In this document: piece by piece, positions 11,333-22,508 of the stretch
How the letters are laid out: the number at the start of each line of letters is the position of its first letter
Position numbering within the stretch: the first letter of the stretch is position 1
From: Linnemannia schmuckeri
Lineage: Eukaryota > Mortierellomycota > Mortierellomycetes > Mortierellales > Mortierellaceae
DNA: 64,000 nt
Assembly (NCBI GenBank): GCA_029449235.1
Contig: JANATG010000020.1
Span: 124,001 to 188,000 of the forward strand
Reading direction: 5' to 3'
The notes under the pieces: model-generated
Databases searched by the model: none
The model's input: only the letters and a program-made list of their open reading frames with translations
What the model was told of the DNA's origin: nothing
Position numbers and translations under genes: made by a program

Positions 11333-14300
11333 CTATTCCAGATACTCGGCCAAACGGTCGACGACATGGGACATCGAAGGCCGCTTCTTGGGATCCTTGC
11401 GCCACATCTCTTGGATCAGCGCAATCAGCGAACCAGGGTACTTTTTCAATTTCTCCAACGGAGGTCGCTCTTCCTTATCCCGCACAGCCTCGTACAACTG
11501 ATGCTCCGTCAAGTTGTGGTAGGGGTATCCAAGCTCGGCCCAAGACAGGATCTCCCAGTAGATCAGCCCACAGGCGTACACATCCACCTTCTCCGTGTAA
11601 CTCGGGTTCGGTGTCCAGAACTCCGGTGCTATTTCCATAGGGGATTGATTGGTCAGTGAGTGGATGTGAGAACCGATTAGTTTTTGTTTTTTCTGGTGGT
11701 AAAGTACACTAACAACTGATCAATTGGGTATTGACCACTAATATCAGTTCCTGATTCACTCCTTCCAATCTTTTTACCTTGCCAGTTGGGGGTTCCGCAT
11801 TGGGTGTGCAACGAGGCGTTAGCCCTTGGTCGGATACGCGCCAGGCCAAAGTCGTTAATCTTGGCTCGGTCATCCGACGAGATCTATGTAAGGAAGGAGT
11901 TGGCAAATGAGGGAAGGATCTGTTAGCCATATTTCTTTCCTCGCCTTAGTCATTGTTGTCAAGCGTGCGCAGAGTTGAAAGATGTAACTACATACCAGCA
12001 CGTTCATGGATTTCATATCCTATATAACGCAGAGCAACAAACAAAAGTAATCACATTAGTCTCCCACACTTGAAGGCACCCTCGTTTATATCTTCAATCC
12101 TGCGTTTGTATGATCCATGAAAAAGATCCTTACTCTGTGAATGATGCTGGGGCGGCGAGTGTGCAAGTATGAGCACGCAAGCGCAATATCGTGCATATAC
12201 ATGATCTATGGGAAAGGTTAAATAATAAAAAAAAAAAATGCAGTCAGCAATGGTGATAAAAAGCCGTCGTTGTACGAAGTCGAGCCACAAGGGCAAGATC
12301 CAGAATGCTCTCTGTACTCACCAGGCGTCCAAAGGATGGCTTCTTGGCCTTGCGCATGAAATCATACAAATCGCCATTTTCGCACAATTCTAAAAGCATC
12401 AGTATAAAACGATAAAAGGAGTCAATATGCTGTGTCTAATTGTCCGTCCAAAGCATCCATTTTTCCGTTATTCTTGCATTCCTGGAGCTGCTGTTTACCT
12501 GTGACGATACAAAGGTGTTTGATGTTGGTGCACACTCCAATGAAACGAATGATATTCTCATGTCGAAGTTGCCTATTAAGATTGAAAAAAAATCATCGCA
12601 TATCAGTAAGTATCTCTGTTATACTCATAGTTACTCTGCAGACAGTGAGCGATCCGGTTTGTTTCTATGACATGCCTCCCACAGGCGAAGAGCACTTACT
12701 TCAAGACGTTGATCTCATGCTTCATTTCCGTGATATCCATCTCTGTAAAGTTCTGTACACGCAACTCTCCAATCGCCACCGCCTCCTATCATATGTCAAA
12801 CAAAAAAAACCATCATCCTTGTTAGCTACCAGTTCTAGTTTCCATTATTACTGAAGCCATACCATCTTATGCCAGCAAAGAGACTTACGCCCATGTAGGT
12901 TCCGGCATAGCAATCCTTGAACCCTCCTGAGCCCAACTTGCGTCCAACAACCAACTGCTCATAGGCAATCTCGCCTTGGAAGTTCTCGTCCAACAACAGC
13001 GAGTTCAGGTGGACGGTATTGATTGGCGCCGCGCCTTTCTTGTTCACCAATGCGGCTGCTGGCTCGACGGAGCATAATTTGGGTGTTGAGGGACCTGGAA
13101 TTGGCTTTGCCTTTTGCTATTTGTTAAAAAGAACCAGGTGAAGGAGGGATAATGGTGATATGACGAACGACGGACGGACGGTGATATTGAAGGAGTATTG
13201 AGGAGATGGTGAAGGTAATAGTAATCCGGAGAGTTGCGAGTTGCGACAGTAGCAAGAAAACGGAAGTGCCCCACGTCCACCATAATGTCGTAAAAGATTA
13301 GTATGTAACGTCATTCAAAAAAAAGAAAAGAGAGAGAGCCACCAAGTTCAATTCAGGGCAGGGTCACATAAGAACGCAAACATACAACAAAAAGAGAGAG
13401 AGAAAAGTGTATCATGGTTAGCGGTCATTTCTGAGAACTGAGCACAAAAAAAAAGCTCAGGGTACGACACCATGTATACGTTTATCTCTTCTGTCTCAGA
13501 AATAACTTACCCAATCCAAGAGTGCCTGGATCAAAGTCTTCTTGTCACCCTCGTCTGGCAGACCTGTTCACAAGTTATTTAGCCAAGTCAGAACATGCAG
13601 AAGGATTGGAGGAGAGGATATGCCATTCAGTGGGAGATGGACACACACGAAGAAGAAACAACAAAGAATCATAACGTCGATCCCGTTGAGAAAAAGGGTA
13701 GGGAAGAGTTGTACAGATAAAGTGAGATCCCGGATCAGCCAGAGAGCCGCGAATGTAAACAAATACAAAGAAGAGGGATGAGAAAGATAGATATAGAGAA
13801 AGAGAGGGTCAAGGTTAGTCAAACAAGACTTATTTTATCGTGAGCATGGCACAACATCCTCTCCTTTTCGGCATTGCCATTTGCTATGCCCAAAAAAGAT
13901 GCAAGGCAAAAAAACAAACAAAAGAAAGTTCGAGACACGAGATCCAAAGGAGTCCAAAGAGAGGGAGAAAGAAAAGGGGGGCAAAGAAGCAAAACAAAAA
14001 GCAAGGGCGATTGTTGATAATCCAAAGAAAGAACGAAGGGAAAGAAACACAACAATGCATGCCGGGGTAAGCATTGTAACACACTCCACTTCTTCCGAGT
14101 GTACGAATGAGAGAGCATTGCGAGCCCTTCCTATCTCTCCTCAATTGCAAAGCCTTGGCGGTGTGCGGGATGCGATTTTTTTTTTGTTTTGAAAGGCCGA
14201 ACATATGAAGGTAATAAGAAAAGGGAGGGGGAAGCCGCAGGCATTGTTGGTGTCAAACATGACGGGAAAAAAAAGTATAGGATTTAACAACCTCCAAGGA

Positions 14301-16949
14301 TGTTGTTTGGGCAAATACAATGTGAGAGTACGATAAGGAGCGACAAAGCAGTAGCATTGTTCTCCTGCAATCGAACCAATGGATGAAAGTTGTGGCAAAG
14401 GAGGAAGAGGGCAACAACATGAGCATAAGGGAGGTTAGAAGAAAAGACTGACCTCGTTCCTGGCACATAACCACAATGTCAGCCTTGATCTTTGCATTGA
14501 GCGTCTCCTCCGTCTCGTTCTCGAGTCGCTCGTCTACATGTCGCTCAATCGTCTGGAATCCCTTGACAACCGCCTGCAGAGGTGAACCGGGCTGGATCTC
14601 GTTAGGAGAACCAACTCGCACCTGCTCAAACTGCACGTTCACTTTAGCCATCTGCACAGGCGACTGCTGTTGTTGCTGCTGTTGTTGCTGTTGCTGTTGG
14701 TAATGTTGTTGCTGCTGCTGGGGGTACGCCTGAGGATGGCGCTGCTGAGGCTGTTGAGCCTGTTGAGCCTGAGGTTGCTGGACTTGATACTGCTGAGGTT
14801 GCTGAGCTTGCTGAGCCTGCTGAGGTTGGTGCTGCTGCTGCTGCTTCTGCTGTTGCTGGTTCTGAGGCTGCTGTTGCTGCTGGTTCTGAGGCTGGTACTG
14901 CTGTTGCTGCTGCTGTTGAGGTTGAGGTTGAGGTTGAGGTTGAGGTTGATGGTACTGCTGTTGCTGTTGCTGGAACTGAGCTTGGTGCTGATGCTGCTGC
15001 TGGAACTGGGGTTGTTGCTGCTGTTGCTGTTGAGGAGGGGATGCTTGCTGCTGCTTCTTCTGCTGAGGAGGCGAGTTTTGCTGAGCAGTCAAGTGGAACT
15101 GGTGGAGCTGTTGAGCCTGCTGAGCCTGTAACGCCTGCAGTGCCGGAATCGCCGCCGATGGACTCTGGTGCTGATGATGCTGTTGCTGGAAATGGTGGTA
15201 CTGTGCCTGTTGGGCCTGAACGGGTGGTTGAACAGGTGGTTGGATTGTAGCCTGGAGGGGTGCTGGTACTGGCAGTGGTGGGATCGGCGCTGCCACTTTT
15301 CTGACGACAACAACGGGTGCAGGGGCTGGTGCGGGGATAGGGGCAGGAGCAAAGGCTGCTGTCATTGCCGCTCCAGCGTTGTTAATCTTGTCGACGGGAG
15401 GTGAGATCCGCATAGCCTCTAGAGCAGCCTGGGCTTGTTGGTGCTTAACGTCATGCTGGTTGATGGTGTTGTTGTTGACGAGAGTTGGAGCAGCAGTAAC
15501 AGTAGTGGCGGCGACAGGAGCGAGAGCGGGAATAGGCGTGGGATGATGTACGTTGTTGTTGCCGGTGTGACCATTGACCTTGTTATTGTTGAAAGTGTGG
15601 GCGTTAATGTTGCGCGGCAAGGAGGTCTTATCACCACTATCATTGGAGTTGATCGAAGTCTTTTGGCCACCGTTGTTGTTGATATTGTTGTCGACATGGG
15701 GACGCGGTACCTCAGCAACGACGGGAGCAGCAGGAGCAGGTGAGGCTCGTTGTTGCTGTTGTGCGGCATCAAAAAACGCAACCTTGGGCACCTCCAACGG
15801 AGACCCCCGACCAATTGCTTCAAACGGCACCGATTTTGTGTGTTCCAAGGGAGATCCTTGACGGTACTGCTGAGGCGTCTGCTGTTGTTGTTGTTGCTGT
15901 TGGTGATGTTGGTGATGTTGGGGCTGCTGGGGTTGACGAAAGAGATAGTCCACAGGCGATCCTTTTGCGTTCTCAAAAGGCGAACCCCTGTTGGCGTCGG
16001 AAGGAGATCCAACGCCCCGTCCGTGCTGCTGTTGCTGCTGCTGTGGGTGCTCAAAGGGACTGGCAGCACCTCTGTTGATGATATTGTTGATCTCAACCGC
16101 GGGAGACCCTCTGCCACCAGGAAGGTGTTGTTGTTGTGGTGGTTCAAAGGGAGAACCTCGGTTGACGGCTTCGACAACGGGAGATCCTCTACCGCCAACA
16201 GCAGAGGCGGCGGCGGCGGTATATTCAAAGGAGGCGCCTCTTGCCAATTGCGTCTGCTGCTGCTGTTGCCGTTGTTGCTGTTGTTGCTGCTGGGGGACAA
16301 CTTCCACCGCCGCTAGAGTTCCTGCTGCTGTTCCTCCCGCCACAGGTGATGCCCCCCTGAGTTGATCTGGGTTGCTGTTGCTGTTGTTGTTGCTGTTGCT
16401 GTTGCTGTTGCTGTTGTTGTTGTTGCTGTTGCTGTTGCTGGTATGAGTTTGAGCGGTATAGACGGACGTGTTGGTGTTGGCTGTCGAGGCAGTGTTAGTG
16501 GTCGTCGTGGCGGTCATAATGTTGTGTTGGTAGTGTTGCTGAGGGGATACCCTGCTCATATCAATGTTGTTATTGTTGGCGACGTGTTGTTGTTGCTGTT
16601 GCTGCTGTTGCTGCAATTGATGGTGGTATTGCTGCTGCTGGTGAGGAGAATGCTGTTGTGGAGGAGGAGGGATATATTGGTGTTGTTGCTGCTGTTGTTG
16701 CTGTTGCTGCTGTTGTGGGTGCTGTTGCTGAGGAGAGCCTTTGACGGTGGTGGTCTCGAGAGAGGACGAGCTTCTGTTAAGTTCTTGGCTGTTGTTGTGT
16801 TGTTGGTTGTAGTGGTTGTTGACGGGAGACCCTTGGACTTGTGGGATAACAGCAGCTGGAGGAGCAGGAGCAGGAGCGGGAGAGGTGGCCTTGGCGGGGA
16901 TAGGCTGGTCGCCTGGAGGAGTTACTGGGACATACTCTTTTTTGAGCAT
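11333..16949 (-). CDS. Large Gln-rich TKL-type protein kinase, WNK-like lysine
   Basis: Ten exons (16949-14453, 13563-13511, 13116-12889, 12785-12700, 12572-12499, 12389-12322, 12205-12134, 12019-11996, 11883-11778, 11628-11333) encode 1167 residues. Residues 1-810 are low complexity: long Gln runs, Asn/Ser stretches and more than ten GSP or ASP motifs of type RGSPxE. Residues about 815-850 (KIKADIVVMCQERGLPDEGDKKTLIQALLDW) resemble a SAP-like helix pair and span the first intron. The kinase domain is C-terminal (about 905-1167): HRDMKSMNVL (1025), DFG at 1045, APEFW and the C-lobe WRKDPKKRPS are intact. The beta-3 lysine is absent (VAIGEL; Gly932), while the glycine loop reads GSGGFKDCY with Lys917 at the position used by WNK kinases. 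Likely active; substrate unknown. The SP motifs could be CDK/MAPK sites. Introns 1 and 2 (about 890 and 394 bp) are unusually long for this window. Confidence 0.9.
14650..16740 (-). repeat. Polyglutamine-coding CAG/CAA tracts
   Basis: Within exon 1 of the kinase, many runs of mixed CAG and CAA codons encode Q tracts of 5-13, including tandem PQ (15 codons, about 14927-14950) and (N/S) repeats (about 16371-16440). The mixed codons suggest protein-level selection rather than pure slippage. Antisense frames here give long Leu- or Val-rich reading frames that are artefacts. Confidence 0.85.
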
Positions 16950-18802
16950 GGTGATATTTTGTATGTGTTGGTGAGTGATTGTATTTCGAGGAAATAAAGA
17001 AAGGAACGGAAGGTATATGGTATCCGGACTTAGTGAGGATATATGTGTGTTTTGTAGGGATAAAGAAGGGATAAGGAAGGAATTGGGAGATGGAGAGAAG
17101 GAAGAAGAGAGAGGGAGAGAGGAAGAAAGAAGAAGAAAGAGAACGAGTATAAAAAGGAGTAGAAAAGGGTTTGCAGGAAGAGGGAGGGAAAAGAGGGAAC
17201 GAAGAGCAACGAATGTAAAAGGAGAGATACATTGAAGAAAAGTGGTGACGGTGGAAAAAGTACAAGCAATTGGTACCCAGCCATCCAGCTAGCCAACCCA
17301 AACACTCTTTCAGGGCGCACATACACAAGAGTATACAGGCACACAGGCACACAGGCACACTTAAAAAAACAATCACTTTGCTGACTCGCTTTCTTGCCCA
17401 ATGTTACAAAGTGTAAAACGAACGCACAAATTGCCTGTGCGCTGTCCTCTTTCCTTCTCTTATTCGTTCCTCTCCCTTATCCACTTTTCTCTACTCCTTT
17501 CTTTTGCGATGACAACAGAGCTGAACAGTCCAAAGAAGCGGTCTTTTAAAAACCTGAAAGAAAATGATCCGCTTTACTGCACACAGACACACTTCCACAT
17601 ATTTTTTTATGAAAAACAAAAAAAAATGGGGGACGAACGATAGCAATGAGCGTCAAGGCAAACAGTATAGCCCCATCATCAACAATACTACCACAACAGC
17701 AATAACCATCATCACCGTCGCTATCTACAAGAAACAAAAAAAAAAAAAAAAGGCTAGACTGCGGCTGAAATGTGGAAGACAGACAGATAGATTGGTTTGG
17801 AAAGAGCGAGAACAAAATAGCCACAACAGATCTCAATGATGCCTTGAAGAAAACCAGACGACGACATCATCATCAATGAACAAAACAGAGAAAAGAAAAA
17901 GAAAGGAGAGTCAAATAAAAAGAAAAAAAAATGAAAGACCGACAACAAAAGGGGTATGCGAAGGTCTGTCTCTCTGTATCTGAGTGTTCATACATTCGAG
18001 CGTTCATTTTGGATAAAAAAAAGACAGTGAGATAGAAAGAGGGAGAGATAGAAAGAGAAAGGGTTGGCTTTTCTTTTTTGTCGTGTGTTACCTTTCAAGT
18101 TCAATTGTCTAGGCACACTCAGGCTCCCGCGTCCACTTCTGTCTCCTGTCCTTCCTTTCTCCCTCTTTTTTCATACAGGTTCAATGGCAACGATGACATG
18201 AACTACCGGTGGTGCCGCATGACTATCCTAATCCAAAGGGTGCTGTGGACCTTTTTATCCCAGGGGAAGGGGAGAGGTAAACCTTAGTCTTCTTTTTTTT
18301 TCCTTGCAGCAAGCAACCCCGAAGCCAAAAAAAAAAAAATCCTTCTCCGTCTATCCTTCATTTGTCTTGCCTGACAACTTTGTCGTCGCGCTTTGACAGA
18401 GCTTTTTGATACCACTCCATTCTGCAGCTCGCACAAAGGGCAATTTACATCCCTCAAGAGAGAGCTATTACATACGCCGACATAGCTTACGCGCGAAATG
18501 CATACAGCATCCATCCATCATCTGCCTTGATACTGTTATCTATCATTATTACTCAATCAGAAACAGCGCGTTTATGACCAATGTGAATGTGGAATACAAG
18601 GCATTTGATACGAGACATGAAGGAGGATCCAAAGTGACGATGCTTTAATCACCGTTACAAAAAATAATCGGAGGAAGGGACGAGGAGGAATAGGAAGAAC
18701 ATGAGGATACAACTACCAACATTTCATGAATGGTGGAAGTGTTTTCAATTAGAGCACACATATCTCCACGCACCAATCGCTCCCTCTTTACTTTGACCTT
18801 TT

Positions 18803-18854
<52 letters not shown>

Positions 18855-19177
18855 GCGCGAGAGTAAGTAGGACCACATTCCAGGATGAAACAACAGGAAT
18901 GGCTCCCTCTACTGGTTCACGCGAGGGACGGTCATCTTGGGCTGGTGCCTTGATTTTGGTGGCGACCAATTCTATCCTTGTCATCATTACCCAGACCCAC
19001 GAAAAGAAAAAATTGTCTCGGCACCTGGTGCCTTGTTGGTATTTGGCTGCTACCTCCATTTATTACTCCAGCTACGGTCCACCACATTTCACCATCCTCT
19101 CTCACTCTCATTCTCTCCCACTCTCGTCATCCTTCCACCTCTGTCCCTCCCCTCCCCGGATCGATCCTGGATTCCTT
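16950..19177. other. Gene-poor 2.2-kb interval
   Basis: 16950-17400 is strongly C/T-rich on the minus strand and is the probable leader and promoter of the kinase. 17400-18800 has no coding-like frame on either strand, no tRNA boxes that I can find, and several A- and T-runs. 18870-19177 is the 3' flank of the thioredoxin fusion gene. Confidence 0.55.
18804..18852. repeat. A49 homopolymer
   Basis: 49 uninterrupted A on the plus strand, about 330 bp beyond the stop of the thioredoxin fusion gene. No target duplication around it that I can see. Confidence 0.8.
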
Positions 19178-20694
19178 TCACTTATCGACCCACGCACAAA
19201 TCGTTTGCGTCAATCGCCCCAGGCCATCAAAGTCAAAGCCCAGCTCACGAGCCCAGCCAGGGACCTCCGATCCCTGTCGGGCATTCTGCTTGGCGACCAT
19301 CACAAAGACCATAATCGCCGCCACCTGGCCAATCTCCGAGTGAATCAAAATCGGACCCTGCATAGTCTCGACAAGCTGGAGGATTTCCTCGAAATCCTGG
19401 AGTCCAATTTCATCCGCCGACTGTTATTTTGTTGTTTTTCCGTCAGTTCCGTTGGTGAGATGATAACAATTGACAAGGATTCCAGATGAAAGTATTAATA
19501 TTGCATTTGTCCACGTCCATATGTATGTCCAGTAGAGGACACATATTTAGTTGAAGAATTAAAGAAAAGAAAGAGAAGACAAGTTTAGATGGCATCTGTT
19601 CCTTGTATTTTACGTATCAGCCTGTATCTCATATCACATTCACGGTCAAACAAACAAAAAGTTAACAATTGTATAATGACCTTGATGGGATAGGAGACAA
19701 AGTTGATGTTGGCGGCAGCCCAGATGTCCTTCTCCTTGGCAAGGTACTCTCCAGGGTTCTGCTTCGACTCCATGCCAATGACTGTCTTAAATCCGACATT
19801 AATCAATCCATCGTGAATCTGAGCCTCAGTGGGTGTGGGTGCAAAGGCGAGGTGGTCCGTGATCTTTGAATAGGAGGTGCCGTTCCAGTGCTCGCTCATG
19901 GAGCGGACAGTTGTCGAGATCCATGCCAAAAGCTGGTCGTCACTCTCCTCATAGGTCGCTTTTCTGGGGAGCATGGCGGCGGTGATGATGGATTGGAGGA
20001 CATGGCCTCGGAAGATGGCGAAGGTGGGTGTCGCGTCGATGTTGTATTTCTTAACCGTTTGCTATTTGTGGAACAAGGGTTGAAAGAGAAGGGACAGAGC
20101 GATGTAAGTCCTGGTAGGAGAGGCGTGCAAATGAGGCTACAGTATTATTTGATATTACTCTGCTGCTGTGCACAAAAGTAGACATATGTAAAAATTTGTA
20201 ATGCTGGCGACGTGGGGCTTATACAGCACACATCTAGAGAAGTACTTACAGTGAGCTCGTCCACATCCACATGGACGACAGTTGCAATCTTGGACAAGTC
20301 CTCAGCCATTTCTTCAATTCCCGTGGCTGTATATGTACAAGGGCACGAAGTTGAACAAGAGTAAAGCTTTAGTTCTCTTGTAGGCAACAAAAAGGTATGG
20401 CGCAATTCCACCCCAATTATTCGAGGTTGGATTACAGCTGTCGAAAAATATGCGAAGTTGTGAAACATGGGTATTGTAGGGGGACAATTAAAAGAAGGAC
20501 TCACAGAGGCGCTTGCAGTTCTTGCACCATGCAGTGGTGAAGACGAGGATCAAGAGTCGGTTTTGGTACTCGAGTTGGATAGCCTCGAGTTCGTGCTCGG
20601 TGTTGGGTGAGAGGATATAGGGTGAGGCCTTGTTGTACTCTGCAGGAGTAGGGCGGAAGGGAGTGCGGTTGGCGGGAATAGGGCAAGAGGCCAT
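19178..20694 (-). CDS. Thioredoxin domain fused to BLH-like pseudophosphatase
   Basis: Four exons (20694-20505, 20326-20250, 20061-19681, 19420-19178) give 296 residues. Residues about 28-125 are a thioredoxin fold: LLILVFTTAWCKNCKRLS holds the redox CxxC (CKNC), and IDATPTFAIFRG holds the cis-proline loop. Residues about 160-296 match the beta-lactamase-hydrolase-like phosphatase family (DUF442): YSKITDHLAFAPTPTEAQI, GFKTVIGMES, INFVSYPIKSADEIGLQDFEEIL. The phosphate loop reads IHSEIGQVAAIM, where active relatives have Cys at the Ser position and a downstream Arg, so catalysis should be lost. The intron-3 donor is aag|gtcatt, weaker than the rest. The start is the first ATG after a C/T-rich leader. 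No signal peptide or membrane segment, so probably cytosolic. Function of the fusion unknown; redox-regulated binding is an inference. Confidence 0.85.
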
Positions 20695-21796
20695 TGTCGT
20701 TCCTGTTGTTGTTGTCGTTGAGAGGAAGAGGGGTATATTAAAATGAGTGTGTGCGCGAAGGTTGAATGGAGGAGTGTGGATCACGAATGTATGAAAAGTA
20801 AATGTCGTTGAGCCGAGGAATGAAATGGAGCTGTGGTGTGAAGGAGAAGAGTGATTCAGGTGGAGAGGAGAAGTAGAAAGTAGAAAGGAGGGGAAAGGAA
20901 AGAAGAGAAAGAAGAGACTAAAAATTGTCGTTGTTGAACAGAAAGCAACTCTCTAACTCGCTCATTCGCTCACACTCACTTCGCGCCCAACTCTGTTTTC
21001 TTCTTCCCTTTTCCTCTTTTTCGGAAACTGACTTCTGGTTTACCCTGTCCTCATTCTGGCTTTTGTCCCTTCTTTTTTGACTTCCTTCTCTTTATTGCCT
21101 TTAGTCTCCAACCAAGGGGAGATGCGATTTGCCCATGGTTGCACAGAAAAGCAACAAGAGAAAAAAAGTCGGCGGTTCTGATGACAAACCACCTCCCTAT
21201 TAGCCTTTATTATCCTCCTTCTTTCCCGGCGCACATTTGTTTCTTCCCGCACCCTTGAAGGAAAACAAAGAAGAAAAAGGAAAAGAAGGAGATGCGAAGA
21301 AGGGATGGAATAAAGTAAAAAACCTCAAACGCCCATCTCGCATCTCTTCTTCTATCACGGTTGTTTGCCGATCGATCCGCATGGCAGCCAGCGAAACAGA
21401 ATAGAAACAAGGGAAGGAAGTATTCTAATATTTTTTTTCTCATGGGTGACAAATCAAAATATTTACATGAGTTTAGCACGCCATCTTTTTTTTTTTCTTC
21501 CGTGCGCCCTTTGATTCTCCCCTCTCCTTTGTGTACTCTACTCTCGCCGACTGACAAATCAGGTTTTTGTCACTCCGATTGGGTTGGATTGCATTTCCTT
21601 TTTATCCCCTCTGTCTTTTGTTCTCTCTCTCACGCACACTGTTGGGCGATGCGCCACTGGAAATTCAATTGGAATTTGGTGGCTGACAAGGAAGACAAAC
21701 GCGCTCTTCTCTTTCTTCGCGTCTCTCCAAGGATTGGCATGTTGACTCACGTTGTTTTGACTCTGCGCTCATGAAACACGATGCATAAGAGCAAAA

Positions 21797-21832
<36 letters not shown>

Positions 21833-22508
21833 GCTTCTAGAGAACCATTCTCTGTTGTTTATTGCACCTACTTCCACCAGAGGTGTCCATTCCAGCTGCA
21901 AGTGGTGGCGAAAGAGAGTGGCTGTCGACCGTGATTATTTTTTCTTCTTCTGCGGTAATGCTGATCGTTTTTTGCTTTTGGTCAAATTTATTTCTAATCT
22001 CTTAAGCGCACAGAAACAGTGGTCAGTGATGGTGTCTGGATGGGGATCGATCTTCCGCTGATCGTCGATCCTCTTACGGGTGAAAGAGAGGGGTACCATC
22101 ATTTGTGGAGTGTCCCGACCATCATGGCCCGCCTCTTTTTTGATTAATGCTGATACAACAGTGAGAAAAAAAAAGAGGAAAACAGAACAGTCATCAAATC
22201 ATCTTGAACATTCTTCTTCTTTTCACACTAGTGAAACCTTGAAAACATACGCATTGAGACATTCGCGGGTAAGTGGGATCCGAAGCCAGATGGGATCCAA
22301 GGGTACAGGGGATCCGAGGCAACTTTGTTGGTATATGAGTCCATGGGCACATAGTATTGAAGGCCTATGCATTCCTTGGAATGTTATTTGTTGATGGTGG
22401 AATTTATCACTTGAAATTTCTCTTCAAAAGAACAATATGTGACTCTTATTCATCCAACTTCTTGCTGTGATCAACTATGCCCGCTAACTACGCCATATAT
22501 GCTACACC
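20695..22508. other. Intergenic with A32 tract, no gene seen
   Basis: 20700-21060 is the C/T-rich leader side of the thioredoxin fusion gene. 21798-21829 is a run of 32 A. Around 22270-22315 gggatccgaag, gggatccaagg and gggatccgagg recur at ~20-bp spacing. Open frames (for example 21361-21774 plus) are rich in Phe/Ser and lack any domain signal. Confidence 0.5.

Noticed and set aside
14670..16997. Long Leu- and Val-rich plus-strand frames
   Set aside because: Antisense of CAG/CAA glutamine tracts (CTG/TTG = Leu).
18899..19489. 196-codon plus-strand frame
   Set aside because: Overlaps exon 4 of the thioredoxin fusion antisense and its 3' flank; Ser/His/Leu-rich with no domain.
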